From positions 1-58,020 of the forward strand of contig JANQIE010000041.1 in NCBI GenBank assembly GCA_028282295.1: a stretch of DNA of 58,020 nucleotides. Reading direction: 5' to 3'. The DNA is from Desulfobacterales bacterium (GTDB taxonomy: Bacteria > Desulfobacterota > Desulfobacteria > Desulfobacterales > JANQIE01). Position 1 is the stretch's first letter. Each line of letters starts with the position of its first letter. Shown here in pieces: positions 7,128 through 15,819 of the stretch. The notes under the pieces were generated by a model, which was given only the letters and a program-made list of their open reading frames with translations, was not told the origin of the DNA and ran no database searches. A program made the translations under genes and the position numbers.

Positions 7128-8330
7128 TCAACTGTGGTTCAACCGCAGCCAAACATCGCGTTTCACCCGGTCGGCAATATCCCAGAGTTTACGCAAAGGG
7201 GGGACGTACAACTCAATGGCGCTTTCCGGGCACAGCTCCTGGCAGCAGTAGCACCGGATGCATTTCTCATAATCGTGCACCGGCACAGCTTTGGTGCTGC
7301 CGGCGGGCCAGTCGATGGCCTTGGGGCGGGTCGGGCAGACCTTGATGCAGACGCCGCAACGGACGCAGCGCGCCGCCCGGACCACCGGGTTGGTGACCAT
7401 GTGCTTGTCCAGCAGGCGGCGCAGGCGGTGATCCGCGATACTCGACCGGACCGGTTTGCGCCTGGCGTCGAACCGCACATTTTTAAAGTCTTCCAGGCCG
7501 TCTCCGACCAATTCAATCTCGCCGGCCCGAAAAGTTCCCTGACCAAATTCCTGCCCCCAGCGGGTTGTGGGCACAAAGGCCGGATCAAGGTCGATCAGGC
7601 GGCAAACCGTGGCGTCCAGGGCCACCGGATCGACCGCGAACAGCAACACGTTCATGGCAACCGGCCGTCCACCGCGCGGACCATTGCCCTCCATGGCCCG
7701 GATACCGTCCATGATGTACAGGCGCGGTTTGATCAGGGCGTTGAGATCGACCAGCATTTTGGCAAAACGGTGGGCATCCGGTATTTTGACGTGATATTCG
7801 CCCTTCAACAATCCCGGCACGCATCCGAACTGATTTTTGATACTGCCGGTCAGCCGTTCCAGGCCGTGGGTCTTGAGTTTGGGCAGGCTGACCAGCCCGT
7901 CGACTTGGGTGACGCCCTTGGCAATGACAAAGCGTTTATTTTGACGGCCGGCTTTGAAAAAGACCTCGTGAGGGGTACTGAAATCGGCAGCCGGTATGCC
8001 CAATTCATCGGCCACCGCCTCGAACCCGGCCTTTTGGGCCACCCGCCGCATCGATTGATAGGCCGGCGAGTCACCGTAACTTAACAGCGCGCCGGCGGCC
8101 AGCATCTGCCGGGCCACAGCCTTGAAAACCGCCGGATGGGTGGTGGTGGCGCTCTCGGGCGGTTCCGCCGCCAGCAGGTTCGGCTTGAGCAAAATTTTTT
8201 CACCGGGCCGGACAAATTTTTCCGGCGCGCCGATCAACCCGAAACCCCGCTTCACGGCGGCATTGACTTCGGTATCGTCGTAGGAATCGCAGCGCACCAG
8301 CGCTACACGGCTTTTGGGGGGCGTCTTCAT
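7128..8330 (-). CDS. DUF362-domain protein with two 4Fe-4S clusters
   Basis: A 400-residue protein. Residues about 1-290 form a DUF362 domain (KILLKPNLLAAEPPESATTTHP is its typical start, and GLVSLPKLKTHGLERLTG its core). The C-terminal part holds two ferredoxin-type cluster motifs: CVRCGVCIKVCPTRP and CIRCYCCQELCPESAI. Such proteins are common in anaerobes as soluble iron-sulfur proteins of unknown reaction. The start lacks a strong ribosome binding site; a family A repeat begins 16 bp upstream. Confidence 0.88.
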   Translation of the reverse strand: MKTPPKSRVALVRCDSYDDTEVNAAVKRGFGLIGAPEKFVRPGEKILLKPNLLAAEPPESATTTHPAVFKAVARQMLAAGALLSYGDSPAYQSMRRVAQKAGFEAVADELGIPAADFSTPHEVFFKAGRQNKRFVIAKGVTQVDGLVSLPKLKTHGLERLTGSIKNQFGCVPGLLKGEYHVKIPDAHRFAKMLVDLNALIKPRLYIMDGIRAMEGNGPRGGRPVAMNVLLFAVDPVALDATVCRLIDLDPAFVPTTRWGQEFGQGTFRAGEIELVGDGLEDFKNVRFDARRKPVRSSIADHRLRRLLDKHMVTNPVVRAARCVRCGVCIKVCPTRPKAIDWPAGSTKAVPVHDYEKCIRCYCCQELCPESAIELYVPPLRKLWDIADRVKRDVWLRLNHS

Positions 8331-8346
8331 GGGTATTCTCTAATAA

Positions 8347-8489
8347 GTGTCCATCCGGAAATAGCATCTTTTGGTCCAGGCCGGCATTCCCGCCCAATTG
8401 CGATCCTCGACGTAGCCCGGCTACGCCTGCGGTTGCAATTGGACTGCGGCCTTGTCCTGAACCAAAAGCTACTATTTCCGGATGGACGC
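8347..8489. repeat. Family A palindromic element (143 bp)
   Basis: Complete copy: GTGTCCATCCGGAAATAGCA at the left end, the complementary stem at the right, and the core CCTCGACGTAGC / GCTACGCCTGCGG in the middle. It fills the space between the outer membrane efflux gene and the DUF362 gene and touches the efflux gene stop codon. Flanking hexamers TAATAA and TAGCGA agree at 3 of 6 positions. Confidence 0.9.
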
Positions 8490-9898
8490 TAGCGAAGTTC
8501 TTTTTCCGCCGGCACGTCAAATGTCGCCAGAATCCGGCCGGTGGCGGTTTCGAGCCGGGACCAGGCACTGCGCAAGGACACCCTGGCCAAGGCCAACCGG
8601 CTGCGGGCGGTGATCAGGTCCCGCTGGGCCTCGTTGAGCCGCACCAGCGAACCCTGGCCGGCGGCATACTCTTTTTCCACCAGGTCACGGTTGCGACGAA
8701 CCAGTTTGGCATTGGCGCGTTGCAGGGTCAACTGTTTTTGGGCGCTGACCAAACCGGCCAGGGCCCGCCGAACTTGTGCATTGACAGCCAAACGGTTGTC
8801 GGCCAGATTGCTTTCGGCTTCCATTTGAAGAGCCTTGGCTTCATCCACCTGCGCCCGGGTCAGGCCGCCGGCAAACAGGTTGTATGTCAGGTTCACCCCT
8901 ACCCAGTGGCCGAAATCATCGTCCTGAAAATCGGCATCGTCACGACGGTCGCCTTCCAGCGCCGCCGTCAGATTGAGACGCGGATAAAAACCGGCGCGCG
9001 CCGCTTCGACACGCGCCTCGGTTTGCATGAGCAGGGAGGTGTTTTGTTTGAGATCCGGCCGGTGCTTATGGGCATAGGCGATCAGGGTCTGGTCCGCAGG
9101 CACCTGCATATCGGCGTCCTGCTCGGGCGTCAGGGGCGCGATTTCCAAACCCGGTGCAAAACGGGCCTCCTCGATCCCGAGTAACGCGGCCAGGCTGTAC
9201 AGGGTGGTGGCATAGATCCGTTCGGCGGTGATGCGATCGGCCAGGGCCGAATTAACCCGCACCTTGAAATTGAGCACGTCGCTTAACGAACCGGTTCCGA
9301 TCCGCTCCCGGGCTTCGGCTTCTCTGAGCTGACGGCGGTTGAAATCTTCGTCGGCCCTGGCAATGGCCACTTCTTCCCGCGCCAACTGGGCTGCGTAAAA
9401 GGCGTCGGTCACAGCCGCCAGCAGCAGCCGGGCCACATCCTGCCAGGCGCTTTGGCTTTGCGTCACGCCCCACCGGGCGGCGGCGTTGGCAAATTTGCGC
9501 TCAAAGCCATTGAAGACAATCCAGTCGGCCGTCAGCGCGGCACTGAACCGATCCTCTTCATCGTCCACTGTGGCAGCCGGATCGAACAAACGGGCAGTGG
9601 CCAGGCTGGCCTCCTGCGCCGCATCGCCTGGCCAGGTGCGCACGGCCGATCCCACGGCATCCACACGCGGCCAGTAGGTTGACCGGGCCTGCTGCAGTTG
9701 CTGTCGGGCCTGCGCCACCCGCGCGCGGGCCGCGGCCAGGGTCGGGTTGCCGGCCAGGGCCATACGCGCCGTGGTGGGCAAATCGAGTTCCTGCAATGGT
9801 GTGACATCTTTTTCTGCGGCCTTGGCAAATGATGTCAATCCAAGAAGAAGTAGACTCATCAGAAACCAGGTTGTCGTTCGAATTACTGTCTTCATCAT
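8489..9898 (-). CDS. TolC-family outer membrane efflux protein
   Basis: A 469-residue protein from the ATG at 9898, which follows AGGAAAGTTG; a longer in-frame reading to 9946 lacks such a site. Residues 1-27 are a signal peptide ending SFAKA. Two repeated outer-membrane-efflux halves follow, rich in long Ala/Arg/Gln helices (ARARVAQARQQLQQARSTYW; LTLQRANAKLVRRNRDLVEKEY). Forms the outer-membrane channel for the RND pump encoded just upstream (75 bp gap). Confidence 0.92.
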   Translation of the reverse strand: MMKTVIRTTTWFLMSLLLLGLTSFAKAAEKDVTPLQELDLPTTARMALAGNPTLAAARARVAQARQQLQQARSTYWPRVDAVGSAVRTWPGDAAQEASLATARLFDPAATVDDEEDRFSAALTADWIVFNGFERKFANAAARWGVTQSQSAWQDVARLLLAAVTDAFYAAQLAREEVAIARADEDFNRRQLREAEARERIGTGSLSDVLNFKVRVNSALADRITAERIYATTLYSLAALLGIEEARFAPGLEIAPLTPEQDADMQVPADQTLIAYAHKHRPDLKQNTSLLMQTEARVEAARAGFYPRLNLTAALEGDRRDDADFQDDDFGHWVGVNLTYNLFAGGLTRAQVDEAKALQMEAESNLADNRLAVNAQVRRALAGLVSAQKQLTLQRANAKLVRRNRDLVEKEYAAGQGSLVRLNEAQRDLITARSRLALARVSLRSAWSRLETATGRILATFDVPAEKELR

Positions 9899-9973
9899 CA
9901 ACTTTCCTGAAAAGTAATATAAAAATTTTTTGCCCCTTCTGCGCAAAACTTTCCGGCTCTTTGACCTCAGGCG

Positions 9974-12900
9974 TCAGCGCTCTTTAAATAACACCGGAGG
10001 GACAACCGTATCGCCCGCACGCATTGGCGTCACAACGGCCGGCAATGGTGGCGGCCCGCCAAGTTCTTCTCCCCGGTGGCGGCTGGTGGCCGGTTCGACA
10101 TCCAGCCGCTTGGGCCATCTGCGGTGGTGCAGATAAAATTTCAACAACCGCAAGTCGTTTAAGATCACCAGCAGGCAGGGAATCAGCACCAGGGTAAGAA
10201 TGGTAGCAAAGGCTACCCCGGCGGCGATGGACAGCGCCATGGGGATCAAGAAACGGGCCTGGAAATCGGTTTCCAGGATCAACGGCGCCAGCCCCCCCAC
10301 GGTACTTAGGGTCGTCAGGTAGATGGCCCGAAAGCGCCGGGCCCCGCCGTTGATGATGGCGTCGAAAAAAGACATCCCTTCGGCCAAATTCTCGTTGACC
10401 CGCTCGATCAATACAATCGAATCGTTGACCACCACGCCGGTCAGCGCCACCATGCCGAAGATGCTCATGATGGAAAGGTCGTAGCCGAGCAGCAGATGCC
10501 CCAGCACCGCCCCGATGATGCCGAATGGCACCGTGAACATGATCACAAAAGGCTGAACATAGGAGCGGAACATGGTGGCGATGATGATAAAGATCCCCAG
10601 CATCGCCAACGGGAAACCGACGGCCAGGCTGCCCAGCGACTCGCGCATCTTCTTCTGCTCTCCCTGCAAGGCCACATAGATATCCGGATATTTTCGTTTT
10701 AACGACGGGAAGAAATTGGCATTGAGTTCAGCGAAGATCTCCTTGGCGTTGGCCTTGTTGCTGTCGATATCGGCGCTCACCGCAACCCGCCGCAACCCAT
10801 CGGTGCGGGTGATGGTGGCGTAACCGGGGGCGTAGGCAAGTTTGGCCACCGACATCAGGGGAACTTCGTGCCCCTGGGGCGTTCGAATGCGCATGCGTTG
10901 CAAATCGGCGGCCCGGCGGCGCTCGTTTTCGGTGTAGCGCACCTTTACGCGCACATCGTCCCGGCCGCGCTGTAAACGCACCGCCTCGTCACCGTAGTAA
11001 CCGGCGTAAAGCTGGCGGGCCAGATCGTCCACGGTCAGCCCAAGGGGGTGGGCTTCGGGCTTGAGTTCAAAGCGCAGTTCGTTTTTACCGGGCGCAAAAT
11101 CCGAGCGGATCTGGAACACGCCGTCAAAACCGCGCAACCGCGCCATCAAATCATCGGCCGCCGCCAGGATCGAGGCCATGTTGTCGCCCTGCAACCAAAC
11201 TTCGATGGGCGCGCCCGGCGGTCCGTGGGACATACCGGCGATAATCAGTGACTTGACGCCGGGGATCAGACCGATCTCCTTTTCCCACTCTACAATCAGA
11301 TCTTTATAATGGATGCCGCGCCGCTGCGAATCGAGCATGATGGCCTGGACCGACCCCACATGCGGCCCCCGGCGGGGCATGTCTTCCAGGGTGTTGCCCA
11401 CCAGCGCCAGCCGGTGCTCGACCATTGGATCACCGCTACGGGTATCGATCCGCTCGGCCAACCGGATAAGCGCCTGGTCGATCGCTGCAATGGCGTCCCG
11501 GGTCACCTGGGGCGGTGTTCCTTCAGGAAACTCCACCGTGGCCGTCATGATGAACCCGTCGACCTCCGGGAAGACTTCGAACTTCAACAGGCCGCTGCGC
11601 ATAAATCCGATGGTCAGCAGCAAAACGGCAATGGCCGTGCAAAATGCGATATAGCGCCAGCGCAGCACCCGGCCCAGGAAGGGTTTGTAAACATGTGCCA
11701 CGGACCACTCCAACCCGCGACTGGTCAACCGGTGCAGTCCTTCCAGGCGCCGGGTCACCGGGTTGAGCTGGCCGTTGGTCTTGTTCAGGTCGGGCAAATG
11801 GCTTAAATGCGCGGGAAGTAAAAAGAGACATTCAACAAGCGACACCACCAGACAGGCGATCACCACCGCCGGCAGGATGGCGATGAACTTGCCCATGATG
11901 CCGCCCACGTAAAACAAGGGCAAAAACGCCACTATCGTTGTCAGAACCGCCGCCACCACCGGCATACCGACCTCGCCGACCCCGTCCAGCGCCGCCCGCA
12001 ACGGTGGTTTGCCCATCTTGCGATGCACGTAAATCGCCTCGCCCACCACAATGGCGTCGTCCACTACCACCCCCAGGACCATGATCAAGCCGAACAACGA
12101 AATCATGTTGACCGTGCCGCCCAGGGCCCACAAGATCACCAGAGCCCCGGCCAGGGAAATCGGGATGCCCATGCCGGCCCAGAATGCCAGCCGGGCATTC
12201 AAAAAAACCCACAGCGTCAAAAAGACAATACATAATCCGATCAACCCGTTGCGCACCAGCAGGTTGATGCGGGCCCGCAGCATGCCGGTGTTGTCGTAGA
12301 GAATCTTCATGTCGGCGCCGGCCGGCAGTTGCTGCTGCTTGGCGGCGACAAACCGCTGCACGGCATCGGAGATGGCCACCATGTCCTCTTCCTGGGTTTT
12401 GAAAACAATCAGCAGCACACTCGGCTCGCCGTTGATGGTTGCCGCGATCGGGTCTTCGGCAAACCCGTCACGGATGCGGGCAATCCGGTCCAGGGTGATG
12501 ATCTCCCCTTCGGGCCGGGCCAGCACCACAATGGATGCCAATTCCGATCCGAAGTACTTGCGTCCCATGGTTCGGACCCGAATTTCTTCGCCCTGGGTGC
12601 GGATCAGACCACCGGCCATGTTCAAGTTGCTGCGGCGCACCGCCGCCACCACCCGGTCAAAGGTCAGGCCGTATTCGCGCAACCGTTCTTCACTGACCTC
12701 GATCCCGATTTCATAGTCGCGTGTGCCGTAGATGCCGGCCCTGGACACCTCGGGCAGTTGCTGGATTTCATCCTTGATCTTCTCGGACCATTCCTTGAGG
12801 CGTCGCTCGGACATGTCGCCCGACACGTAAATCAGCAGCACCGGATCATTGATGGTCAGTTCGGTCAAGACCGGTTTTTCGGCATCCACCGGAAAGGTCG

Positions 12901-13249
12901 AGATGGCGTTGATCTTGGTGCGCACATCGTCGAGCACTTTTTCAACATCATGCTTTTCCTTGACTTCGATCAGTGCGGTGCCCCGGTTTTCATGGGATTT
13001 GGTGGTAAAAAGCTTGATCCCCTCGATCCCCTCGATGGCTTCTTCGATCTTGCGGCTGATCCCCTCTTCGACTTCCTCCGGGTCCGCACCGGGATAGGCC
13101 ACGCTGATGGTGATCATGTCCAGGGAAAACTCCGGGAAGAATTCCCGCAACATTTTGCTCACGGCGAAACCGCCCGCCAGCAGAATCAGAACAAAGACAA
13201 TATTGGCAAAAACCGTGTTGCGTGCGAACGAACCGAGTGCCTGTTTCAT
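9974..13249 (-). CDS. RND efflux transporter inner-membrane pump (AcrB/HAE1 type)
   Basis: A 1091-residue RND permease with the usual two-fold repeat: TM1 near residue 15, a large periplasmic loop to about residue 335, six helices, a second loop, and six final helices. Conserved stretches include VVDDAIVVGEAIYVHRKMG near residue 390 (proton-relay Asp pair) and VVVNDSIVLIERVNENLAEG near residue 960, where the second half has N-D. The group is the divergent MMPL-like HAE1 branch often paired with MarR in Desulfobacterota. Its ATG overlaps the adaptor TGA by 4 bp (ATGA). Substrate unknown. Confidence 0.95.
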   Translation of the reverse strand: MKQALGSFARNTVFANIVFVLILLAGGFAVSKMLREFFPEFSLDMITISVAYPGADPEEVEEGISRKIEEAIEGIEGIKLFTTKSHENRGTALIEVKEKHDVEKVLDDVRTKINAISTFPVDAEKPVLTELTINDPVLLIYVSGDMSERRLKEWSEKIKDEIQQLPEVSRAGIYGTRDYEIGIEVSEERLREYGLTFDRVVAAVRRSNLNMAGGLIRTQGEEIRVRTMGRKYFGSELASIVVLARPEGEIITLDRIARIRDGFAEDPIAATINGEPSVLLIVFKTQEEDMVAISDAVQRFVAAKQQQLPAGADMKILYDNTGMLRARINLLVRNGLIGLCIVFLTLWVFLNARLAFWAGMGIPISLAGALVILWALGGTVNMISLFGLIMVLGVVVDDAIVVGEAIYVHRKMGKPPLRAALDGVGEVGMPVVAAVLTTIVAFLPLFYVGGIMGKFIAILPAVVIACLVVSLVECLFLLPAHLSHLPDLNKTNGQLNPVTRRLEGLHRLTSRGLEWSVAHVYKPFLGRVLRWRYIAFCTAIAVLLLTIGFMRSGLLKFEVFPEVDGFIMTATVEFPEGTPPQVTRDAIAAIDQALIRLAERIDTRSGDPMVEHRLALVGNTLEDMPRRGPHVGSVQAIMLDSQRRGIHYKDLIVEWEKEIGLIPGVKSLIIAGMSHGPPGAPIEVWLQGDNMASILAAADDLMARLRGFDGVFQIRSDFAPGKNELRFELKPEAHPLGLTVDDLARQLYAGYYGDEAVRLQRGRDDVRVKVRYTENERRRAADLQRMRIRTPQGHEVPLMSVAKLAYAPGYATITRTDGLRRVAVSADIDSNKANAKEIFAELNANFFPSLKRKYPDIYVALQGEQKKMRESLGSLAVGFPLAMLGIFIIIATMFRSYVQPFVIMFTVPFGIIGAVLGHLLLGYDLSIMSIFGMVALTGVVVNDSIVLIERVNENLAEGMSFFDAIINGGARRFRAIYLTTLSTVGGLAPLILETDFQARFLIPMALSIAAGVAFATILTLVLIPCLLVILNDLRLLKFYLHHRRWPKRLDVEPATSRHRGEELGGPPPLPAVVTPMRAGDTVVPPVLFKER

Positions 13250-14613
13250 CGTTGTATCCTTTTGACCGCATGCAGTTCTTTCAAATTAACTTCAAGCAAA
13301 GCGTTTTCCAGCGGATCGACCAGCCGGGTGATCAGAATCGTCTCACCCGCCGTGATCCCTTCGTCCACATAGGCAAAGTCATTATCGACACGGGCCACCT
13401 GCACGGGGGCTGTTTGCAGCCGCCGGTTTACCGCCTTGAAGACTGTATTTTCAAAACTGACCGCCCAGCGGGGCAGCTTGAAAATACCACGCAACGTCTT
13501 GCCGGGGATGGCCACCGAGCAGAACATCCCCTCCACCACCGGAAAGTCCGCCGCCTTACTACCGGCCCGCGCCGGTTTTTCGAGACGCACCGCAACCGTC
13601 AACGTGCGTGTCCGGGGCTCGAATTTTACCACCCGGTGCAAGCGCCCCGGCCAATAGGCCGCGCTATTGTCTTCGGTCCAGCGGACCCGGCAGGCCACGG
13701 GCTTGAGACCGGTAAACCAGGCCGTATTGACGGTTGCGCCGGTGTTGTCGAATTGCAGCCAGTTGCGGGCGTCGATGCTATCGAGCGGTACATGGATTTC
13801 CAGCACCGAGTCATCGGCCAGCGTCACCAACTGCGCGCCGGGCGACACAAATTGACCGGTCTCCACCTGAACCTGCTTGAGCCGTCCGTCAAACGGCGCA
13901 ACAACCGTACAGCGCTGCACATTGGCCAGGGCCAGGGATCGACGCGCCTGGGCCGCCGCCAGGCTGCTCTGGGCCTCCTTGATTTGCATGGGATAGAGCG
14001 CCACCGCCCGGTCGAGCTGGTCCGCCTGGTCCATCGCGGTGTTGTAGGTGCGTTCGGCCGCATCGACCCCGGAACGGGTGCCGACTTTATCCTGCTCGTA
14101 AAGCCGCGCCAGCCGCTCGAATTCCGCATGGGCCAGCTTGCGGCTGCGCAAAGCGGTTTGCCGCCGCTTGGTGTCGATGGCCTGCTGTTTGCGCAACCGG
14201 CCAACCGCATTGCGCCAGCGGGTCACACTGGCATCGGCTTCCCGCAGGGCTGCGGTGTAATTTATTGAATCGATTTTAAACAGTGTGGCCCCGGCCGGAA
14301 TGATCTCCCCCGGTTCCAGGCGCGGATGGGTGTAAACCACTTTTCCGGACACTTCCGGCGCCAGGGCCACCTCGTTGAGCACGCGCACCTCACCGTGACC
14401 GGTAATGATTACCGGCACATCCTCAGCCACGGCCCTGATCGCCTCCACCCGTAGCGGCCGCTCCTTGGTTGCGGCCGCCGCCGGCGGTTTTTTCAAACTG
14501 GCCAACGCCGCCATGCCCGCCGCACCACAAATAATAATCGCTACGCAAATGACGATCCGGAACAAAATCCTGGGCTTGGCCGGCTTCGATTGGATTGGAT
14601 CATTGGTTTGCAT
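13246..14613 (-). CDS. RND efflux periplasmic adaptor (HlyD/MFP family)
   Basis: A 455-residue membrane-fusion protein. I choose the ATG at 14613, preceded by AAAGGGGGCAACCG, although the frame stays open further upstream. Residues about 13-35 are an N-terminal anchor (ILFRIVICVAIIICGAAGMAAL). Then come a lipoyl-like half (GHGEVRVLNEVALAPEVSGKVV), a long coiled hairpin (about 110-200), the second lipoyl half (APFDGRLKQVQVETGQFVSPG) and beta-barrel domains. Bridges the pump and TolC. The start overlaps the end of marR by 14 bp. Confidence 0.93.
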   Translation of the reverse strand: MQTNDPIQSKPAKPRILFRIVICVAIIICGAAGMAALASLKKPPAAAATKERPLRVEAIRAVAEDVPVIITGHGEVRVLNEVALAPEVSGKVVYTHPRLEPGEIIPAGATLFKIDSINYTAALREADASVTRWRNAVGRLRKQQAIDTKRRQTALRSRKLAHAEFERLARLYEQDKVGTRSGVDAAERTYNTAMDQADQLDRAVALYPMQIKEAQSSLAAAQARRSLALANVQRCTVVAPFDGRLKQVQVETGQFVSPGAQLVTLADDSVLEIHVPLDSIDARNWLQFDNTGATVNTAWFTGLKPVACRVRWTEDNSAAYWPGRLHRVVKFEPRTRTLTVAVRLEKPARAGSKAADFPVVEGMFCSVAIPGKTLRGIFKLPRWAVSFENTVFKAVNRRLQTAPVQVARVDNDFAYVDEGITAGETILITRLVDPLENALLEVNLKELHAVKRIQR

Positions 14614-15115
14614 CGGTTGCCCCCTTTCTTGCAGGGTTTGTATTTTTTTCGCAGGCCCCTTCCAGTGCGCGCGCAACCTGTTTCAACACATCACACCATT
14701 GCTGCGCCGTTTCAGGGCCTATTTTTTCCACTAGATCAACAAAAATGCCGAGCACCTTGTTTTCGCAACTGACAATATCGTCCAGGGCGGTCTCGGCAAT
14801 CCGAATCACCACCTTACGGCGATCGGACCGGCTGGGCCGCCGGGACAACACCCCCCGCTCCACCAGCCGGTCAACCATCACCGAAGCCGAAGGCGCCGAA
14901 ACCCCCAACCCTTCGGCCAATTCACGCATGGAAACCTGACCGCGCGTGCGCACGATCATGATGGCATGCATCTGCGGCATGGATAACTCCCCATAGCTCT
15001 CGGCCTTGCCCTTGCTCACAAAATGAACCGCATGCGCCTTGAAAACCTGATCCTGAATCAGCTTGCCGGTGGTAAAAATAAACCGGGCCATATCGACAGA
15101 CGTTTTAACTGACAT
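14600..15115 (-). CDS. MarR-family transcriptional regulator
   Basis: A 171-residue winged-helix protein. The core MSMRELAEGLGVSAPSASVMVDRLVERG is the recognition helix, followed by the wing RRPSRSDRRKVVIRI, both typical of MarR. First gene of the efflux operon, so it very likely represses the operon until an effluxed compound binds. Start: ATG at 15115 after GGAGAGATTAC; an alternative GTG at 15130 follows AAGGAGG at only 3 bp spacing. A family A palindrome lies in the leader. Confidence 0.9.
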   Translation of the reverse strand: MSVKTSVDMARFIFTTGKLIQDQVFKAHAVHFVSKGKAESYGELSMPQMHAIMIVRTRGQVSMRELAEGLGVSAPSASVMVDRLVERGVLSRRPSRSDRRKVVIRIAETALDDIVSCENKVLGIFVDLVEKIGPETAQQWCDVLKQVARALEGACEKNTNPARKGATDANQ

Positions 15116-15144
15116 GTAATCTCTCCACACAAACCTCCTTGCGA

Positions 15145-15287
15145 GTGTCCATCCGGAAATAGTCGCTTTTGGTCCAGGACGGTGTTCGCGCCCAATTACG
15201 ATCCTCGACGTAGCCCTGCTACGCCTGCGGTTTCAAATTCGCTGCGGCCTTAACCTGAGCCAGAAGCTACCATTTCCGAATAGACAC
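15145..15287. repeat. Family A palindromic element (143 bp)
   Basis: A somewhat decayed copy (right end ATTTCCGAATAGACAC) just upstream of the marR start, so it would be part of, or disrupt, the marR leader. Flanks TTGCGA and TCGCAA agree at 4 of 6. Confidence 0.88.
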
Positions 15288-15737
15288 TCGCAAAAATCCG
15301 GCTTGATTTAGAAAACTAAAATTTTTTATTATTAAATTTTCATCATACTAATAATTAGATTGTCTAAGTATTATGCCCTCATCACCCTGTCAAGACCGTA
15401 TTTGGTATACGCGGCTCCACCATCAACGTCTTTTCCCCGATGTAACGGATTGTAACAATTTGTAGCCTTGTGGCCGTTATTACGAGATGGAAGGGGTGTG
15501 GTCCGTTCGTTTATGCCGATGGGTTGGGCCGGCAGTGTATGGCAAGGTGTCGAACAGTGGATCGCGTCGCAGCACGCAGGGAAGAATTGCAAAAAGAAGC
15601 TTCCAGGTAACGCTTAGGGTTGCGGAAAGATCTGCAATGTCATCAATGCAGGCTGGAGAAGTGGCGTTTTTTTTGCTGATCGGCTTTGGCCGGCAGCTTT
15701 TTGGGGCAGTTCCAGCGGTGGGGAGTCAGCAGACCTG
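15288..15737. other. Intergenic stretch without a supported gene
   Basis: AT-rich at its left end (15300-15365), probably holding the marR/efflux promoter on the minus strand. Short open frames on both strands show no family features, ribosome binding site or codon bias like the neighbours. I see no RNA gene. Confidence 0.5.
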
Positions 15738-15810
15738 CAGGGCCGCGGAATAAATGAAATATCCCAGATACGGATGTGCTTTGGGACATTTTATTTTTTC
15801 TGCGGCCCTG
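15738..15810 (-). terminator. Long terminator-like hairpin after the zinc-ribbon sensor gene
   Basis: CAGGGCCGC (15738-15746) pairs with GCGGCCCTG (15802-15810), with further AAATAAA/TTTATTT-type pairing and an inner CCCA/TGGG step. It lies 10 bp beyond the stop of the minus-strand gene at 15820. Confidence 0.6.
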
Positions 15811-15819
15811 AAGCTGTTT

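Noticed and set aside
7122-8084. 320-codon plus-strand frame opposite the DUF362 gene
   Set aside because: Antisense to a clear Fe-S protein with intact motifs; length is explained by high third-position GC.
12329-14268. Two plus-strand frames of about 350 codons opposite the RND pump and adaptor
   Set aside because: Antisense shadows; their peptides are rich in His/Arg/Gly with no domains.
15371-15753. Small frames in the gap before the zinc-ribbon sensor
   Set aside because: No ribosome binding site, composition unlike neighbours, no recognisable motif.
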